Shown piece by piece: positions 27,321 to 36,766 of a stretch of 64,000 nt of DNA. Within the stretch, counting starts at the first letter, position 1, and each line of letters starts with the position of its first letter. The DNA comes from Myxococcus stipitatus (GTDB lineage Bacteria; Myxococcota; Myxococcia; Myxococcales; Myxococcaceae). The stretch is taken from NCBI RefSeq assembly GCF_021412625.1, contig NZ_JAKCFI010000002.1, forward strand, positions 496,001 through 560,000. The letters are read 5' to 3'. The notes beneath the pieces are model-generated. The model saw only the letters and a list, made by a program, of their open reading frames with translations. It searched no databases and was not told where the DNA came from. The position numbers were made by a program, and so were the translations under genes.

Positions 27321-29409
27321 GGCGCGAGCGCACGCCGGAGGACACCACCCAGAGCTGGTGCGAGGTGCGGGTGATGGCCACGTGCAGGCGCCGCCGCGAC
27401 TCGTCGTCCACCGGCCAGGCCCGGGCGGTGACGTCCGGCAGGATGACGTAGTCGAACTCCAGGCCCTTCACGCTGCCGACGTCCGTCACGTCCACGCCCG
27501 GCTCGAAGGAGAACTCGCCGTCCCGGACGCGACGCGCCCAGCCCTGGTCCTCGACGACGCGGTAGACGGCGTCCGCGGACTCGGGGCTGCTGGCGATGAC
27601 GCCCACGGACGCGTGCGGCTCCCGCGACACGAGGTCGCGCAGCGCCTCGCCGATGAACAGCTGCGCCTGGGCCTCGTCCGGGAAGTGGTGGAAGCCCACG
27701 GGCGCGCCGGGACGCGCCGGGCGCGAGCTGGCCTCCGGGGCCTGCGTGCCCAGCACCCGCCGCGCCAGCTCCACCACGGGGGCGGGGCAGCGGTAGGAGA
27801 CCTGGAGCCGGCAGGTGGAGGCGTCGCGGATGCCCAGCTCGTCGAGCGCCGCGGGCCAGCCCGCGAAGCCCGCCTCCGTCTGCTGCATCTCGTCGCCCGC
27901 CAGCGTGCAGCTCCTGCCCTTGCCCAGAAGCTTGCGCGCCACGAACAGCTCGAAGAGGGAGAAGTCCTCCGCCTCGTCCAGCACCAGGTGGGCCAGCCGC
28001 TCCAGGCCGAGCGGCCCCTGCTGCGCCTTGAGGAACATCAGGGCGGGCAGGTCCTCCAGGTCCACCGTGCCGGCGAGCGCATAGGGCGTGTCCTCCTCGA
28101 TGCCGCGCCCGTCGACGGTGACGAGCCGCTCCGGGTCGGTGATGTCCTTGAGCTCCTTGTCCAGGGGCGTGGAGCGCTGCAGCCGCGTGTGCTCCAGCGT
28201 CTCGTCGATGGCGGTGCGCGGCAGCTCGCCCTTCGCCTCGCGCACCACCTCCTCCAGGAACCGCCGGTCGAGGTACGCGTCCGCCAGCCGCCGGTGCAGC
28301 CGCTCCAGCGTGGTGCCCGCCTCCGTCTTCGGCGCGCCGATGCGGCCCAGCAGCAGCCGGCGCAGCGCGGGGTGGCGCTTGAGCCGGGCGACGAGGGGCG
28401 GCGTCTCCGGGCTCAGCTTGATGCCCGGCAGGTCGAACGCCGAGCGCGCCGTGGACAGCAGCCAGTGGTCCAGCGTCTCCACCGCGACGCGCCCCAGCCC
28501 CAGCGGCGCCAGCAGGCGCCGGGACAGCCGCGCCAGGCCCTCCTCGGGGACGATGAGCTTCATGCGCCCCTGCGGGTATCGCTCCGAATCGTCGAAGGCG
28601 ATCTTCGCCAGCCGGTGCAGCGCCACCGTCGTCTTGCCGCTGCCCGCGCTGCCCAGCACCAGCAGCGGGCGGTCCGCGTCCACGCTGACGGCGTCGTACT
28701 GTTCGGCGTCGAGCAGGGCGGTGACGCCGAACGCGTCCTCGTTGCGCCGCGCCCCCTTGCCCGTGCCCAGGAACTCCGGCCGCGCCGCCGTGCCCGCGCC
28801 GCCCGCCTGGAACGCGGTGACGTCCCGGCCCACGCTCCGCCACGTCCCGTCCGGCCCCCGTTCGAGCACCGTCGCCCCGGAGATGATGCGCGTCAGCTCG
28901 CCCCGCTCGATGACCACCAGCCGGCGCGTGACGACGGTGCCCTCGGCCAGCCGCTCCCCGAACTGCTCCTCGTACGAGTCACCCTCCTCGTAGCAGTAGA
29001 AGACGCGGGCCACCGGGGCGAAGCGCCAGTCGATGATGCGCACGCCCTCGCCCACGTCCGCGAAGGTGGTGCGGCCGAGCAGGTAGTCGCGCGGCCCCGT
29101 CGCGCCGTCCAGCTTGAGGTGCGCGAAGTAGGGCGCCTGGGCGTCGGGCAGCTTGAGCGCCTCCTGGCGCTCCAGCAGCGTGCGCAGGTAGTGCATCTGG
29201 GTGAACAGGTGCGGCAGGTCCGCCTCCGCGGCGGTGGCGGCGTCGTCGCGCAGCACCTGGAGCTGGGCGACGAGGCCCTGGGTGTCCTGGCCCTTGCCCG
29301 CCTTGCGCCGGGCGGTCTCCAGGGTGGCCTGCACGCGGGCGAGCAGCGCTTCCTCCTCGGCGACGAGGGCCTGGAGCTCCTCGGGGAGGTTGCCGTACGG
29401 GTGAGTCAT
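27286..29409 (-). CDS. HelD-like UvrD/Rep-family helicase
   Basis: A 707-residue superfamily 1 protein with an N-terminal helical hairpin (about 10-60). Then comes the segment YLLGRTTFADVG and RIIDWRFAP, which matches the HelD-type insertion rather than UvrD. Walker A is GSAGSGKTT (253-261). Further SF1 motifs are GDEMQQ (HelD-like Q) and LEFDYVILPD, ending in HVAITRTSHQLWVV. HelD proteins bind RNA polymerase and free stalled transcription complexes. The ATG at 29409 gives the usual family start; a longer upstream frame is unsupported. Divergent from the spermidine-synthase-fold gene. Confidence 0.88.
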   Translation of the reverse strand: MTHPYGNLPEELQALVAEEEALLARVQATLETARRKAGKGQDTQGLVAQLQVLRDDAATAAEADLPHLFTQMHYLRTLLERQEALKLPDAQAPYFAHLKLDGATGPRDYLLGRTTFADVGEGVRIIDWRFAPVARVFYCYEEGDSYEEQFGERLAEGTVVTRRLVVIERGELTRIISGATVLERGPDGTWRSVGRDVTAFQAGGAGTAARPEFLGTGKGARRNEDAFGVTALLDAEQYDAVSVDADRPLLVLGSAGSGKTTVALHRLAKIAFDDSERYPQGRMKLIVPEEGLARLSRRLLAPLGLGRVAVETLDHWLLSTARSAFDLPGIKLSPETPPLVARLKRHPALRRLLLGRIGAPKTEAGTTLERLHRRLADAYLDRRFLEEVVREAKGELPRTAIDETLEHTRLQRSTPLDKELKDITDPERLVTVDGRGIEEDTPYALAGTVDLEDLPALMFLKAQQGPLGLERLAHLVLDEAEDFSLFELFVARKLLGKGRSCTLAGDEMQQTEAGFAGWPAALDELGIRDASTCRLQVSYRCPAPVVELARRVLGTQAPEASSRPARPGAPVGFHHFPDEAQAQLFIGEALRDLVSREPHASVGVIASSPESADAVYRVVEDQGWARRVRDGEFSFEPGVDVTDVGSVKGLEFDYVILPDVTARAWPVDDESRRRLHVAITRTSHQLWVVSSGVRSRLIPAPGAEAPR

Positions 29410-29500
29410 GCGCGCCAAGGTGAACCCTGGCGCCGTGCAGGTCAACCCATTGGTTTTCCTGGAGGAAGTGCTACTTTGAAGGGCGTCGGGAGGAGCACGG

Positions 29501-30388
29501 ATGCGGCGCTTGGGTTCATGGCTGACGCCCTGGGTGCTGGCCCTGCTGACGTGCGCGGCGGACACCCCGCGCGCGGTCCTCTTCGAGAAGCAGTCCGACT
29601 ACGCGCGCGTCTTCGTGAAGGAGGATGACGCGGGCCTGCGCTATCTCCAGTTCGACGACTCGGGCGCGCTGCAGAGCGTGGTGAAGCCGGGGCAGCCGCG
29701 CCGGCTGGAGCTGGCGTACACGCGCGTGGCCATGGTGGGGCTGGCGTTCGTGCCCCATCCCCGACGCATCCTCGTGGTGGGGCTGGGGGGCGGCGCGATG
29801 CCCATGTTCCTGCGCGCCGTGCTGCCGCGCGCCCACATCGACGTGGTGGACATCGACCCCGTGGTGGTGGACGTGGCGCGGCGCTACTTCGGCTTCCACG
29901 AGGACGCGCGCATGGCGGCGCATGTCGCGGATGGCCGGGCCTTCATCGAGGCCGCGCGCCCGGCCTACGACCTGGTCTTCCTCGACGCCTACGGACCGGA
30001 CAGCATCCCCGAGCACCTGGCGACGGTGGAGTTCTTCACCTCGGTGCGCGCGAGGTTGACGGCTCGGGGCGCGGTGGTGGGCAACGTGTGGGCGGACCCG
30101 CCCAACCCCCGTTATGGCGCCATGGCGCGCACGTGGCAGGCGTCCTTCCGCCAACTCTATACATTCGAGGTGGAGGGGAGCGGCAACCGCATCCTGGTGG
30201 GCGTGGCCTATCCGGAGCGGTGGACGCGCAAGGCGCTGGAGGCGCGCGCGCAGGCCCGGGAAGGGGCGGGCGGCGTGCCCTTCGACCTGAGCGGAATGGT
30301 GGAGCGCGGCTACGAGGAAGCCACGACGCTCGAGCTTCCCCCCGGGGCCGTCCTCCGGGACGCGCGCCCACCCGCCCCGTCACGTTGA
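29501..30388 (+). CDS. Exported spermidine-synthase-fold protein
   Basis: A 295-residue protein with a spermidine-synthase/methyltransferase fold: cofactor loop VVGLGGGAMP (92-101), VVDIDP (115-120), VADGRAFI and LDAYGPDSIP (161-170). It has an N-terminal hydrophobic signal-like segment (WVLALLTCA, Cys18), which is odd for an enzyme that would need decarboxylated S-adenosylmethionine. Such genes are often annotated fused-MFS/spermidine synthase. It may act on a periplasmic substrate or have lost catalysis. The start at 29501 follows GGGAGGAG. Confidence 0.85.
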   Translation: MRRLGSWLTPWVLALLTCAADTPRAVLFEKQSDYARVFVKEDDAGLRYLQFDDSGALQSVVKPGQPRRLELAYTRVAMVGLAFVPHPRRILVVGLGGGAMPMFLRAVLPRAHIDVVDIDPVVVDVARRYFGFHEDARMAAHVADGRAFIEAARPAYDLVFLDAYGPDSIPEHLATVEFFTSVRARLTARGAVVGNVWADPPNPRYGAMARTWQASFRQLYTFEVEGSGNRILVGVAYPERWTRKALEARAQAREGAGGVPFDLSGMVERGYEEATTLELPPGAVLRDARPPAPSR

Positions 30389-30505
30389 TGCTGGCGGGCA
30401 TGGCCTGACAGGTTGCGTGGCATCGGGTGGAGAGGCATAGACTCCACGTCCGCTCGCGGCGTGTCCGTGGTCCTGGCGGGTCCCGCCCGGGGGTCGGAGG
30501 ATGCG

Positions 30506-31123
30506 ATGACCGTGTCTCACGCTGGACCGGTTGGGGTGTCTCGTCGGGGGTTGCTCAAACGCGGACTCGTGGGCGGCGCGTTGCTCGCCCTGGGCGGCAG
30601 CGGCGTGCTCGTCCTGCGCGAGGGCCTGGTGCTCCCGCTTCCCGAGGAGGGCCTGCGCGTGCTGGGGCCTCGCGAGTACGCCACGCTCCAGGCGGTGGCG
30701 CGGCGTGCCTTCCCGCCTCGGGCCGGGTGGCCGGACGCGGACACGGCGCGCGTGGCCTTCACGGCCGACAAGCTGCTCGCGCGCTCGGCGCCCTCGGCCG
30801 CGAAGGAGGTGCGCGAGCTGCTGGGGCTGTTCGACAACGCGCTCGCGGGCCTGCTCTTCACCGGGCACGTCACGCCCTTCTCGCGCCTGGCTCCCGAGGC
30901 GCAGGACGCGGTGCTGGAGGACTGGCGCACCTCGCGGCTGGCGCTGCGGCGCTCGGGCTATCACGCGCTGCGCACCCTCGTCTATTCCGCGTACTACGCG
31001 CACCCCGCCGCGGTCGCGGCCACGGGCTTCGTCGCGCCCCAGGGCTTCCACGACCCGAACGCCCCCGTCTGGCGCGAGGCGAAGGATTCGGCGCGAACGA
31101 GCGGGACGGAGGTCACGCCATGA
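30506..31123 (+). CDS. Gluconate 2-dehydrogenase subunit 3 family protein, Tat-exported
   Basis: A 205-residue small subunit. It has a twin-arginine signal (SRRGLLKRGLVGGALLALGG) and a helical body (REYATLQAVARRAFPP through LRTLVYSAYYAHPAAV) typical of subunit 3 in GMC-type membrane dehydrogenases. In that family the small subunit carries the larger FAD subunit through Tat. ATG at 30506 follows GGAGG at perfect spacing; the upstream in-frame ATG at 30413 is rejected. Its TGA overlaps the GMC gene as ATGA, so the two proteins are made in step. Confidence 0.88.
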   Translation: MTVSHAGPVGVSRRGLLKRGLVGGALLALGGSGVLVLREGLVLPLPEEGLRVLGPREYATLQAVARRAFPPRAGWPDADTARVAFTADKLLARSAPSAAKEVRELLGLFDNALAGLLFTGHVTPFSRLAPEAQDAVLEDWRTSRLALRRSGYHALRTLVYSAYYAHPAAVAATGFVAPQGFHDPNAPVWREAKDSARTSGTEVTP

Positions 31124-32670
31124 GCGGTCGCATCCACACCGGGGACGAGCTGACCGAGGACCGCGTCCTCACCTGTGACGTCTGCATCGTGGGCAGCGGC
31201 GCGGGCGGCGGCGTGCTGGGGCTGGAGCTGGCGCGCCGGGGCTTGGACGTGGTGATGCTGGAGGAGGGCGGCTACCACACCCGCCGCGACTTCGACGGCG
31301 ACGAGCTGCGCGCCTACACGGAGCTGTACCAGGAGCAGGGCAACCGGGCCACGGCGGACCTGTCCGTGGGCATCTTCCAGGGGCGCACGGTGGGCGGGGG
31401 CACCACCATCAACTGGTGCGCCAGCTTCCGCACGCCGCCCGAAATCCTGGCGCGCTGGCGGGACGTGCATGGCGTGAAGGGCCTGGACACCCAGGCGCTC
31501 ACGCCCCACTGGGACTGGCTGGAGGAGCGGCTGAACATCCGCGACTGGCCCATCGAGCGCGCCAACCGCAACAACCAGATTCTGTGGGAGGGGCTGGGGA
31601 AGCTCGGGTACTCGCGGGGCACGGTGAAGCGCAACGTGAAGAACTGCGCGGCGCTGGGCGCGTGTGGCCTGGGCTGCCCCACGGACGCCAAGCAGTCCAC
31701 GCTGGTGACGCTCATCCCGGAGGCGGTGACGCTCGGCATGCGCTTGTATTCGAACGTCAGCGCGCGTCGACTGGAGATGGCGGGCCCGCGCGTGGCGGCC
31801 GTCCACGCGGACGTGCTGGACCCGGGGACGGACCGGCCCACCGGCAAGCGCTTGACGGTGAAGGCGAAGGTGACGGCCGTCTGCGGGGGCGCCATCAACT
31901 CCGCCGCGCTGCTGTTGCGCAGCGGGCTCACCGGACGGGGCCAGGTGGGCAAGCGGCTCTACCTGCACCCGGTGGTCGTGACGAACGCGCGCTTCCCCGA
32001 GCGCGTGGAGGCGTACACCGGCGCGCCCCTCACCGTGTACTCGCGACAGTTCATCGACCGGGGCCCCGGCAAGCTGGGCTGGCTCATCGAGGTGCCGCCC
32101 ATCCTCCCGCTGCTCGGCGCGGTGACCTTGTCTGGCTTTGGACCCGCCCACCAGGACCTGATGGCCGGGCTCCCCCACGCCAACGCCGTATTGTCCATCT
32201 GCCTGGATGGCGTGCACGGCGACGAGGGCGGGACGGTGGCCCTGCGCGGCGACGACCCCTCGCGGCTCGAGGTGAACTACCCCCTCGAACCCTTTCACTG
32301 GGAGGGCTTCCGGGAGGCACTCAAGGTCGCGGCGCGCATCCAGCTCGCCGCGGGCGCGGAGCTGGTTCTCAGCCCCCACTCGGACCCGGTGCTCATCCGC
32401 GAGGAGTCCGACGTCGCGAAGCTGGACGACGCGCCCTATGCCCCGCTCGAGTGCCGCGTCCTCAGCGCCCACCAGATGGGAGGCTGCGCCATGGGCGGCA
32501 GCCCCGACTCCAGCGTGGTGGACAGCACGCTGCGCTACTGGGACGCGGACAACCTCTTCGTGGTCGACGGCTCCGTGTTCCCCACCGCCCTGGGCGTCAA
32601 TCCCATGGAGACCATCATGGGCGTCGCGCGCTGGGGCAGCCAGCACGTCGCCGCGGCCGTCAAGGCATGA
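31120..32670 (+). CDS. GMC-family FAD dehydrogenase with C-x5-C-x3-C motif
   Basis: A 516-residue glucose-methanol-choline oxidoreductase with the FAD fingerprint VGSGAGGG (24-31) and active-site region AHQMGGCAMGG followed by GVNPMETI. It carries NCAALGACGLGCPTD, with Cys176-x5-Cys182-x3-Cys186, the spacing reported for the [3Fe-4S] site of FAD-glucose dehydrogenases. It has no own signal peptide and probably rides out with the Tat-exported subunit encoded upstream. The usual cytochrome c subunit is not in the window, so the electron acceptor is unknown. Substrate: probably an alcohol or sugar. Confidence 0.88.
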   Translation: MSGRIHTGDELTEDRVLTCDVCIVGSGAGGGVLGLELARRGLDVVMLEEGGYHTRRDFDGDELRAYTELYQEQGNRATADLSVGIFQGRTVGGGTTINWCASFRTPPEILARWRDVHGVKGLDTQALTPHWDWLEERLNIRDWPIERANRNNQILWEGLGKLGYSRGTVKRNVKNCAALGACGLGCPTDAKQSTLVTLIPEAVTLGMRLYSNVSARRLEMAGPRVAAVHADVLDPGTDRPTGKRLTVKAKVTAVCGGAINSAALLLRSGLTGRGQVGKRLYLHPVVVTNARFPERVEAYTGAPLTVYSRQFIDRGPGKLGWLIEVPPILPLLGAVTLSGFGPAHQDLMAGLPHANAVLSICLDGVHGDEGGTVALRGDDPSRLEVNYPLEPFHWEGFREALKVAARIQLAAGAELVLSPHSDPVLIREESDVAKLDDAPYAPLECRVLSAHQMGGCAMGGSPDSSVVDSTLRYWDADNLFVVDGSVFPTALGVNPMETIMGVARWGSQHVAAAVKA

Positions 32671-32902
32671 AACACTCATGCCCGTGTGCGGGCCGCGTCA
32701 TTCACTCGTCACGGCCCCGGGAGTGCTTGGCCTCGCGCGAGGCGCCGTGTTAACCCCTCGCGCGACGCCTTGACCTGTCGGGTCGAGCCACCCGGAGGGG
32801 ATGTCAGTCTTTGGTGGGACAGGTCGTTGGTCTCGAAAAACAATCGTGGTCGGGCCGGCCGTGAGCCAACCCTCGCGCTGGCCCCCGTTTCCCCGGAGCC
32901 GC

Positions 32903-35662
32903 ATGAAATCCAAGAGCCTGCTTCGTCCCTCCTCCCGCCCGTTCCAATGGGTTCGTGGGGGCGTGGTCCTCGTCGCGTCCCTGCTGTGTGCCTGCGCGTC
33001 GTTGCCGCCGCGCGGCCAGGTGGTGATGCGCGACGTGTCCTTCCCGCTGCGGGACTTCCGCATGCCTTCGGGCCTCCGCGTGGTGGTGGAGCAGGACCGG
33101 CGCGCGCCGGTGGTGGCGGTGGTCACGGTGGTGGGCGCCGGCGGCTCCAGCGACCCGGCGGGCAAGGAGGGCCTGGCGCACGTGGTGGAGCACCTCGCCT
33201 TCCGCTCGCGTCCGGCCGCGGGGGGCATGCCGGCGGAGACGCGGCAGGAGGAGCTGGGGGCGGGCCACGCCAACGCGTTCACCAGCCTGGACTACACGCT
33301 GTACCAGACGCTGGCGCCGAAGGAGTCGCTGCCGGACCTCCTGAAGCTGGAGGGACAGCGGCTGTCGTCGCCCCTGGGGGGCATCACCCCGGAGGTCTTC
33401 GCGGTGGAGCGCGAGGTGGTGCGCAACGAGCTGCGCCAGCGCAACGAGACCGGCTTCGTGGGTCAGGTCTTCAGCTGGATGCACGCGACGGCGTATCCCC
33501 CGGAGCACCCTTACTCGCGGCCCGTCATCGGCACGCATGAGTCGCTGACGGCGCTGTCGCTCCAGGACGCGCAGCGCTTCGCGCGCACCCACTACCGGCC
33601 GGAGAACATGACGCTCGTCATCGCGGGCGACGTGGACCTGGCCGCGGTGGAGGCGGTGCTGACGCAGAACCTGCCCGCCAGCTGGGTGGGCACGGGCGCG
33701 CCGCTCGCGGTGGGCACGCGCCTGCCCCAGGTCCCGGAGCCGCCCGTCCGCCCCGCGGCCGCCACCATCCCGGAGTTCCAGGCCGCCGTCGTCGCGCCCG
33801 AGCTCTACATCTCCTGGGTGCTGCCGCGCGGCTTCGACGAGGCCAGCGCCATCCACGACTTCGTGCGGGTGAACCTCGACAAGTCGGTGTGGGGCTCGCA
33901 GCGCAACGACGGGGACATCGCCGGCTTCTCCACCCACCTCATCTCCGGCACGCGGGCCTCGCTGCTGGTGGTCCGGGTGGCGCTCGCCACGGGCGGCAAC
34001 CCCCGCCGGTCCGCGGACAAGGTGCTGGACCAGGTCATGGAGACGTGGACGCAGGAGATCCACGCGGGCGAGGTGCTCGGGCGCGAGTACGACTTCCAGT
34101 CCATGCGCCGCAACGTCGTCACCGGCATGGTGCTGGAGTCGGAGGACCTGCTGTCGCGCACCATCCGCCGCGCGGAGCTGACGCACTTCATGCTCGACGT
34201 GCGGGGCTATACCCGCTCGCAGATGGCGCTGATGTCCATCGACGGCGGCAAGATGACGGACTTCGCCTACAAGTGGCTCCAGCGCGACCGGGCTCGCATC
34301 ATCATGGTCCGGCCCGGCGAGCAGGCGGGGGCCGTGGCCGCGGCGCCCGTGCCGCTGGCGGAGGACCCGTCCACCGTGGCGTCCGCGCGGCGCGTGACGC
34401 CCTCCATGCTGACGGCCCTGTCGACGCCCGTCCACGTGCTGAAGCTGGACAACGGCATGGAGGTGCTGCTCGCGCCCAGGCCCGGCCTGCCGGTGGTGCG
34501 CGTGGGCGCCATGCTGGGCGGCGGCTCGACCCATGGTGAGAAGGAGGGCGTGGCGGGCCTGGTGGAGTACGGCGCCTTCCGCGAGTCCTGGTTCGAGGGA
34601 CACCCGAGCCACTGGGGTCTGCACACCGGCTCCGCGATGTACCGGGACCACCAGCGCTACGAGGTCTCCGGCACCGCGGGCAACGTCGGCAACATGCTGG
34701 CGATGCTCACCGAGTGGCTGTCCTCCACCCGCACCTCCGACGACGTGGTCCGCTACCTGCGCGAGCAGGTGCTGCCGCGTCGCAAGGCGCTGGACCAGAA
34801 CCCGGAGGTCCAGGCGGAGCACGCGATGCACCAGGCGCTGTACGGCTCGCATCCCTACGGCCGCGACACGACGGGCGCGCAGCTGGAGCAGGTCTCCCTG
34901 TCGGAGGCCCAGGCGTGGATCGACGACGTGTACCGTCCGGGCAACACCGTGGTCGTCATCGCCGGCGAGTTCGACGTGAAGACGGTGGAGCCGCTGGTGC
35001 GGGAATACCTCGGTGGCTGGAAGCGCGGGCCCGCGACGGCGGTGAGCACGCCGTCCGCGCCGGAGCTGCCCGCGACGTCCTCCACGCCGCGCACGTTCGT
35101 CCTGGCGCGCCCCGGCGCCTCGCAGGGGCACCTGGAGATGGCCTGCCGGCTGCCCACGGCCACGCCCGCGGCGGAGGCCCGCTACGCGCTGATGGCGGAG
35201 CTGGTGTCGCGTCGGGCCACGCACAAGATGCGCTCGCAGACCGGTGCCTCCTACGGCTTCGGCGCCGGCACGTGGGTGGCGCGCGGCGGCGCGGCGCACC
35301 TGATGGTGGATGGGCTGGTGGACGCGCAGCACATGGCCGAGGGCGCGAAGTACATCCAGGACATGCTGGCGTCATTCGCCACGGGCCTCGGCGAGGAGGA
35401 GCTGGCCCAGGCCCGCTCGCGCCTGCTGGCTGGCCAGGCCGTCTCGTACATCTCCTCGGCCGCGTGGGTGGACGCGCTGCTGACGGCGCGTCGGCGGGGC
35501 TTCTCCCCCGAGGACCTCGCCAACCGCCCCGCGTTCCTCCAGGCGGTGAGCGTGGCGGCGCTGCGCAAGGAGTTCGACGATTGCCGCAAGCGGCTCGTCG
35601 TCGGCGTCGTCGCGGACGAGGGCAGGGCGCGCGCCGCGCTCCAGGCGCTGTCGGCGCCGTAG
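32903..35662 (+). CDS. Tandem M16 metallopeptidase lipoprotein
   Basis: This 919-residue protein has a lipoprotein-type signal (VASLLCACAS). The first M16 half has the inverted zinc motif HVVEH (His93, Glu96, His97) and the downstream EREVVRNE stretch that supplies the third ligand. The second half has EGVAGLVEYGAF in the same place without the histidines, so it is the inactive partner half. This active/inactive pairing is typical of single-chain M16 peptidases (pitrilysin, PQQ-like). It should degrade peptides in the periplasm or at the outer membrane. The ATG at 32903 was chosen because the signal starts there. Confidence 0.92.
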   Translation: MKSKSLLRPSSRPFQWVRGGVVLVASLLCACASLPPRGQVVMRDVSFPLRDFRMPSGLRVVVEQDRRAPVVAVVTVVGAGGSSDPAGKEGLAHVVEHLAFRSRPAAGGMPAETRQEELGAGHANAFTSLDYTLYQTLAPKESLPDLLKLEGQRLSSPLGGITPEVFAVEREVVRNELRQRNETGFVGQVFSWMHATAYPPEHPYSRPVIGTHESLTALSLQDAQRFARTHYRPENMTLVIAGDVDLAAVEAVLTQNLPASWVGTGAPLAVGTRLPQVPEPPVRPAAATIPEFQAAVVAPELYISWVLPRGFDEASAIHDFVRVNLDKSVWGSQRNDGDIAGFSTHLISGTRASLLVVRVALATGGNPRRSADKVLDQVMETWTQEIHAGEVLGREYDFQSMRRNVVTGMVLESEDLLSRTIRRAELTHFMLDVRGYTRSQMALMSIDGGKMTDFAYKWLQRDRARIIMVRPGEQAGAVAAAPVPLAEDPSTVASARRVTPSMLTALSTPVHVLKLDNGMEVLLAPRPGLPVVRVGAMLGGGSTHGEKEGVAGLVEYGAFRESWFEGHPSHWGLHTGSAMYRDHQRYEVSGTAGNVGNMLAMLTEWLSSTRTSDDVVRYLREQVLPRRKALDQNPEVQAEHAMHQALYGSHPYGRDTTGAQLEQVSLSEAQAWIDDVYRPGNTVVVIAGEFDVKTVEPLVREYLGGWKRGPATAVSTPSAPELPATSSTPRTFVLARPGASQGHLEMACRLPTATPAAEARYALMAELVSRRATHKMRSQTGASYGFGAGTWVARGGAAHLMVDGLVDAQHMAEGAKYIQDMLASFATGLGEEELAQARSRLLAGQAVSYISSAAWVDALLTARRRGFSPEDLANRPAFLQAVSVAALRKEFDDCRKRLVVGVVADEGRARAALQALSAP

Positions 35663-35761
35663 GCCACACCCGCGGAGGGTGAGCGTCTCCCCGGCCGGCT
35701 GCCCGCCAACCGGACGGGGGACGCGGAGTCCGGGCCCTCGCCGGTCGGCGCTGACTACCTT

Positions 35762-35801
35762 CTCCTGACGAGGACTCCGCTCGTCGGGAGGGCAGGCCAC
35801 A
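35762..35801 (+). promoter_or_regulatory. Hairpin covering the Shine-Dalgarno of the zinc peptidase gene
   Basis: CTCCTGACGAG (35762-35772) and CTCGTCGGGAG (35780-35790) form an 11-base-pair stem with one G-U pair and a seven-base loop. The right arm includes GGGAG, part of the GGGAGGG Shine-Dalgarno eight bases before the ATG at 35801. If folded, it would hide the ribosome-binding site. Position and pairing are visible in the sequence; control of translation is inferred. Confidence 0.5.
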
Positions 35802-36673
35802 TGCGTTGGCAGGGTGGGCGTCGCAGCTCGAATGTCGAGGACCGCAGGGGGCAGGGGATTGGCCGGCCGCTCGTGGTGGGAGGCAGCGCCGCGTCGCTGG
35901 TGGTGGCGCTGCTCGTGCTCCTGCTGGGCGGGGACCCCTCCGTCGTGACGTCCCGCTCCGGCCCGGTGGGGCCGCGCGACGTCGGCATGGGTGGCTCCGG
36001 GCAGACGGCGGACCCCCGTCAGGACGAGCTCCGGGACTTCGTGTCCGTCATCCTCGCGGACACGGAGGACACCTGGCCCGCGCTGCTCGGGCCCGAGGGC
36101 GTGCGGTACGTGGACCCCCGGCTGGTGCTCTTCACGGGCGCCGTGCAGTCCGCCTGCGGCACGCAGCAGAGCGCGGTGGGGCCCTTCTATTGCCCGCCGG
36201 ACCAGCGCGTGTACCTGGACCTGGATTTCTTCGACGAGCTGGAGCGTCGCTTCGGCGCGCCGGGAGACTTCGCGCGGGCCTATGTCGTGGCGCACGAGGT
36301 GGGGCACCACGTGCAGAACCTGCTGGGCATCTCCGACCAGGTCATGGCCGCCAGGCGCCGGGGCTCGGAGGCGGAGGCCAACGCGTTGTCCGTGCTCCAG
36401 GAGCTCCAGGCGGATTGTTTCGCGGGCATCTGGGCCCACCACGCCCAGCAGGAGCGCCGGCTGCTGGAGCCGGGCGACGTGGAGGAGGGGCTCGCGGCGG
36501 CCTCCGCCATCGGCGACGACACCCTCCAGCGGCGCGCCCAGGGCTACGTCGTCCCCGAGTCCTTCACCCACGGCTCGTCGGCCCAGCGCGTCGAGTGGTT
36601 CCGCAGGGGGCTGGAGCAGGGCACGTTGGAGGCCTGCGACACCTTCGGCGCGGCTTCCCGACCGCGGCGTTGA
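35801..36673 (+). CDS. Neutral zinc metallopeptidase (YpfJ family)
   Basis: A 290-residue protein with one N-terminal membrane anchor (about 25-44) and a periplasmic zinc peptidase domain: HEVGHH (His165, His169) with ELQADCFAG supplying the third ligand. Cysteines at 119 and 131 could form a disulfide. The family (PF04228) has no established substrate. The gene is alone between the M16 gene and a hypothetical gene; its Shine-Dalgarno sequence lies inside a hairpin, noted separately. Confidence 0.88.
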   Translation: MRWQGGRRSSNVEDRRGQGIGRPLVVGGSAASLVVALLVLLLGGDPSVVTSRSGPVGPRDVGMGGSGQTADPRQDELRDFVSVILADTEDTWPALLGPEGVRYVDPRLVLFTGAVQSACGTQQSAVGPFYCPPDQRVYLDLDFFDELERRFGAPGDFARAYVVAHEVGHHVQNLLGISDQVMAARRRGSEAEANALSVLQELQADCFAGIWAHHAQQERRLLEPGDVEEGLAAASAIGDDTLQRRAQGYVVPESFTHGSSAQRVEWFRRGLEQGTLEACDTFGAASRPRR

Positions 36674-36766
36674 CCACGGGACAGGAGCGGCTGGGCGCCC
36701 GTCCTTCCTTCCGCGCACACGGAGCGGTTGCGCGGGCCTCATGTCGGAGGAGGCTCCACCTTCTGG

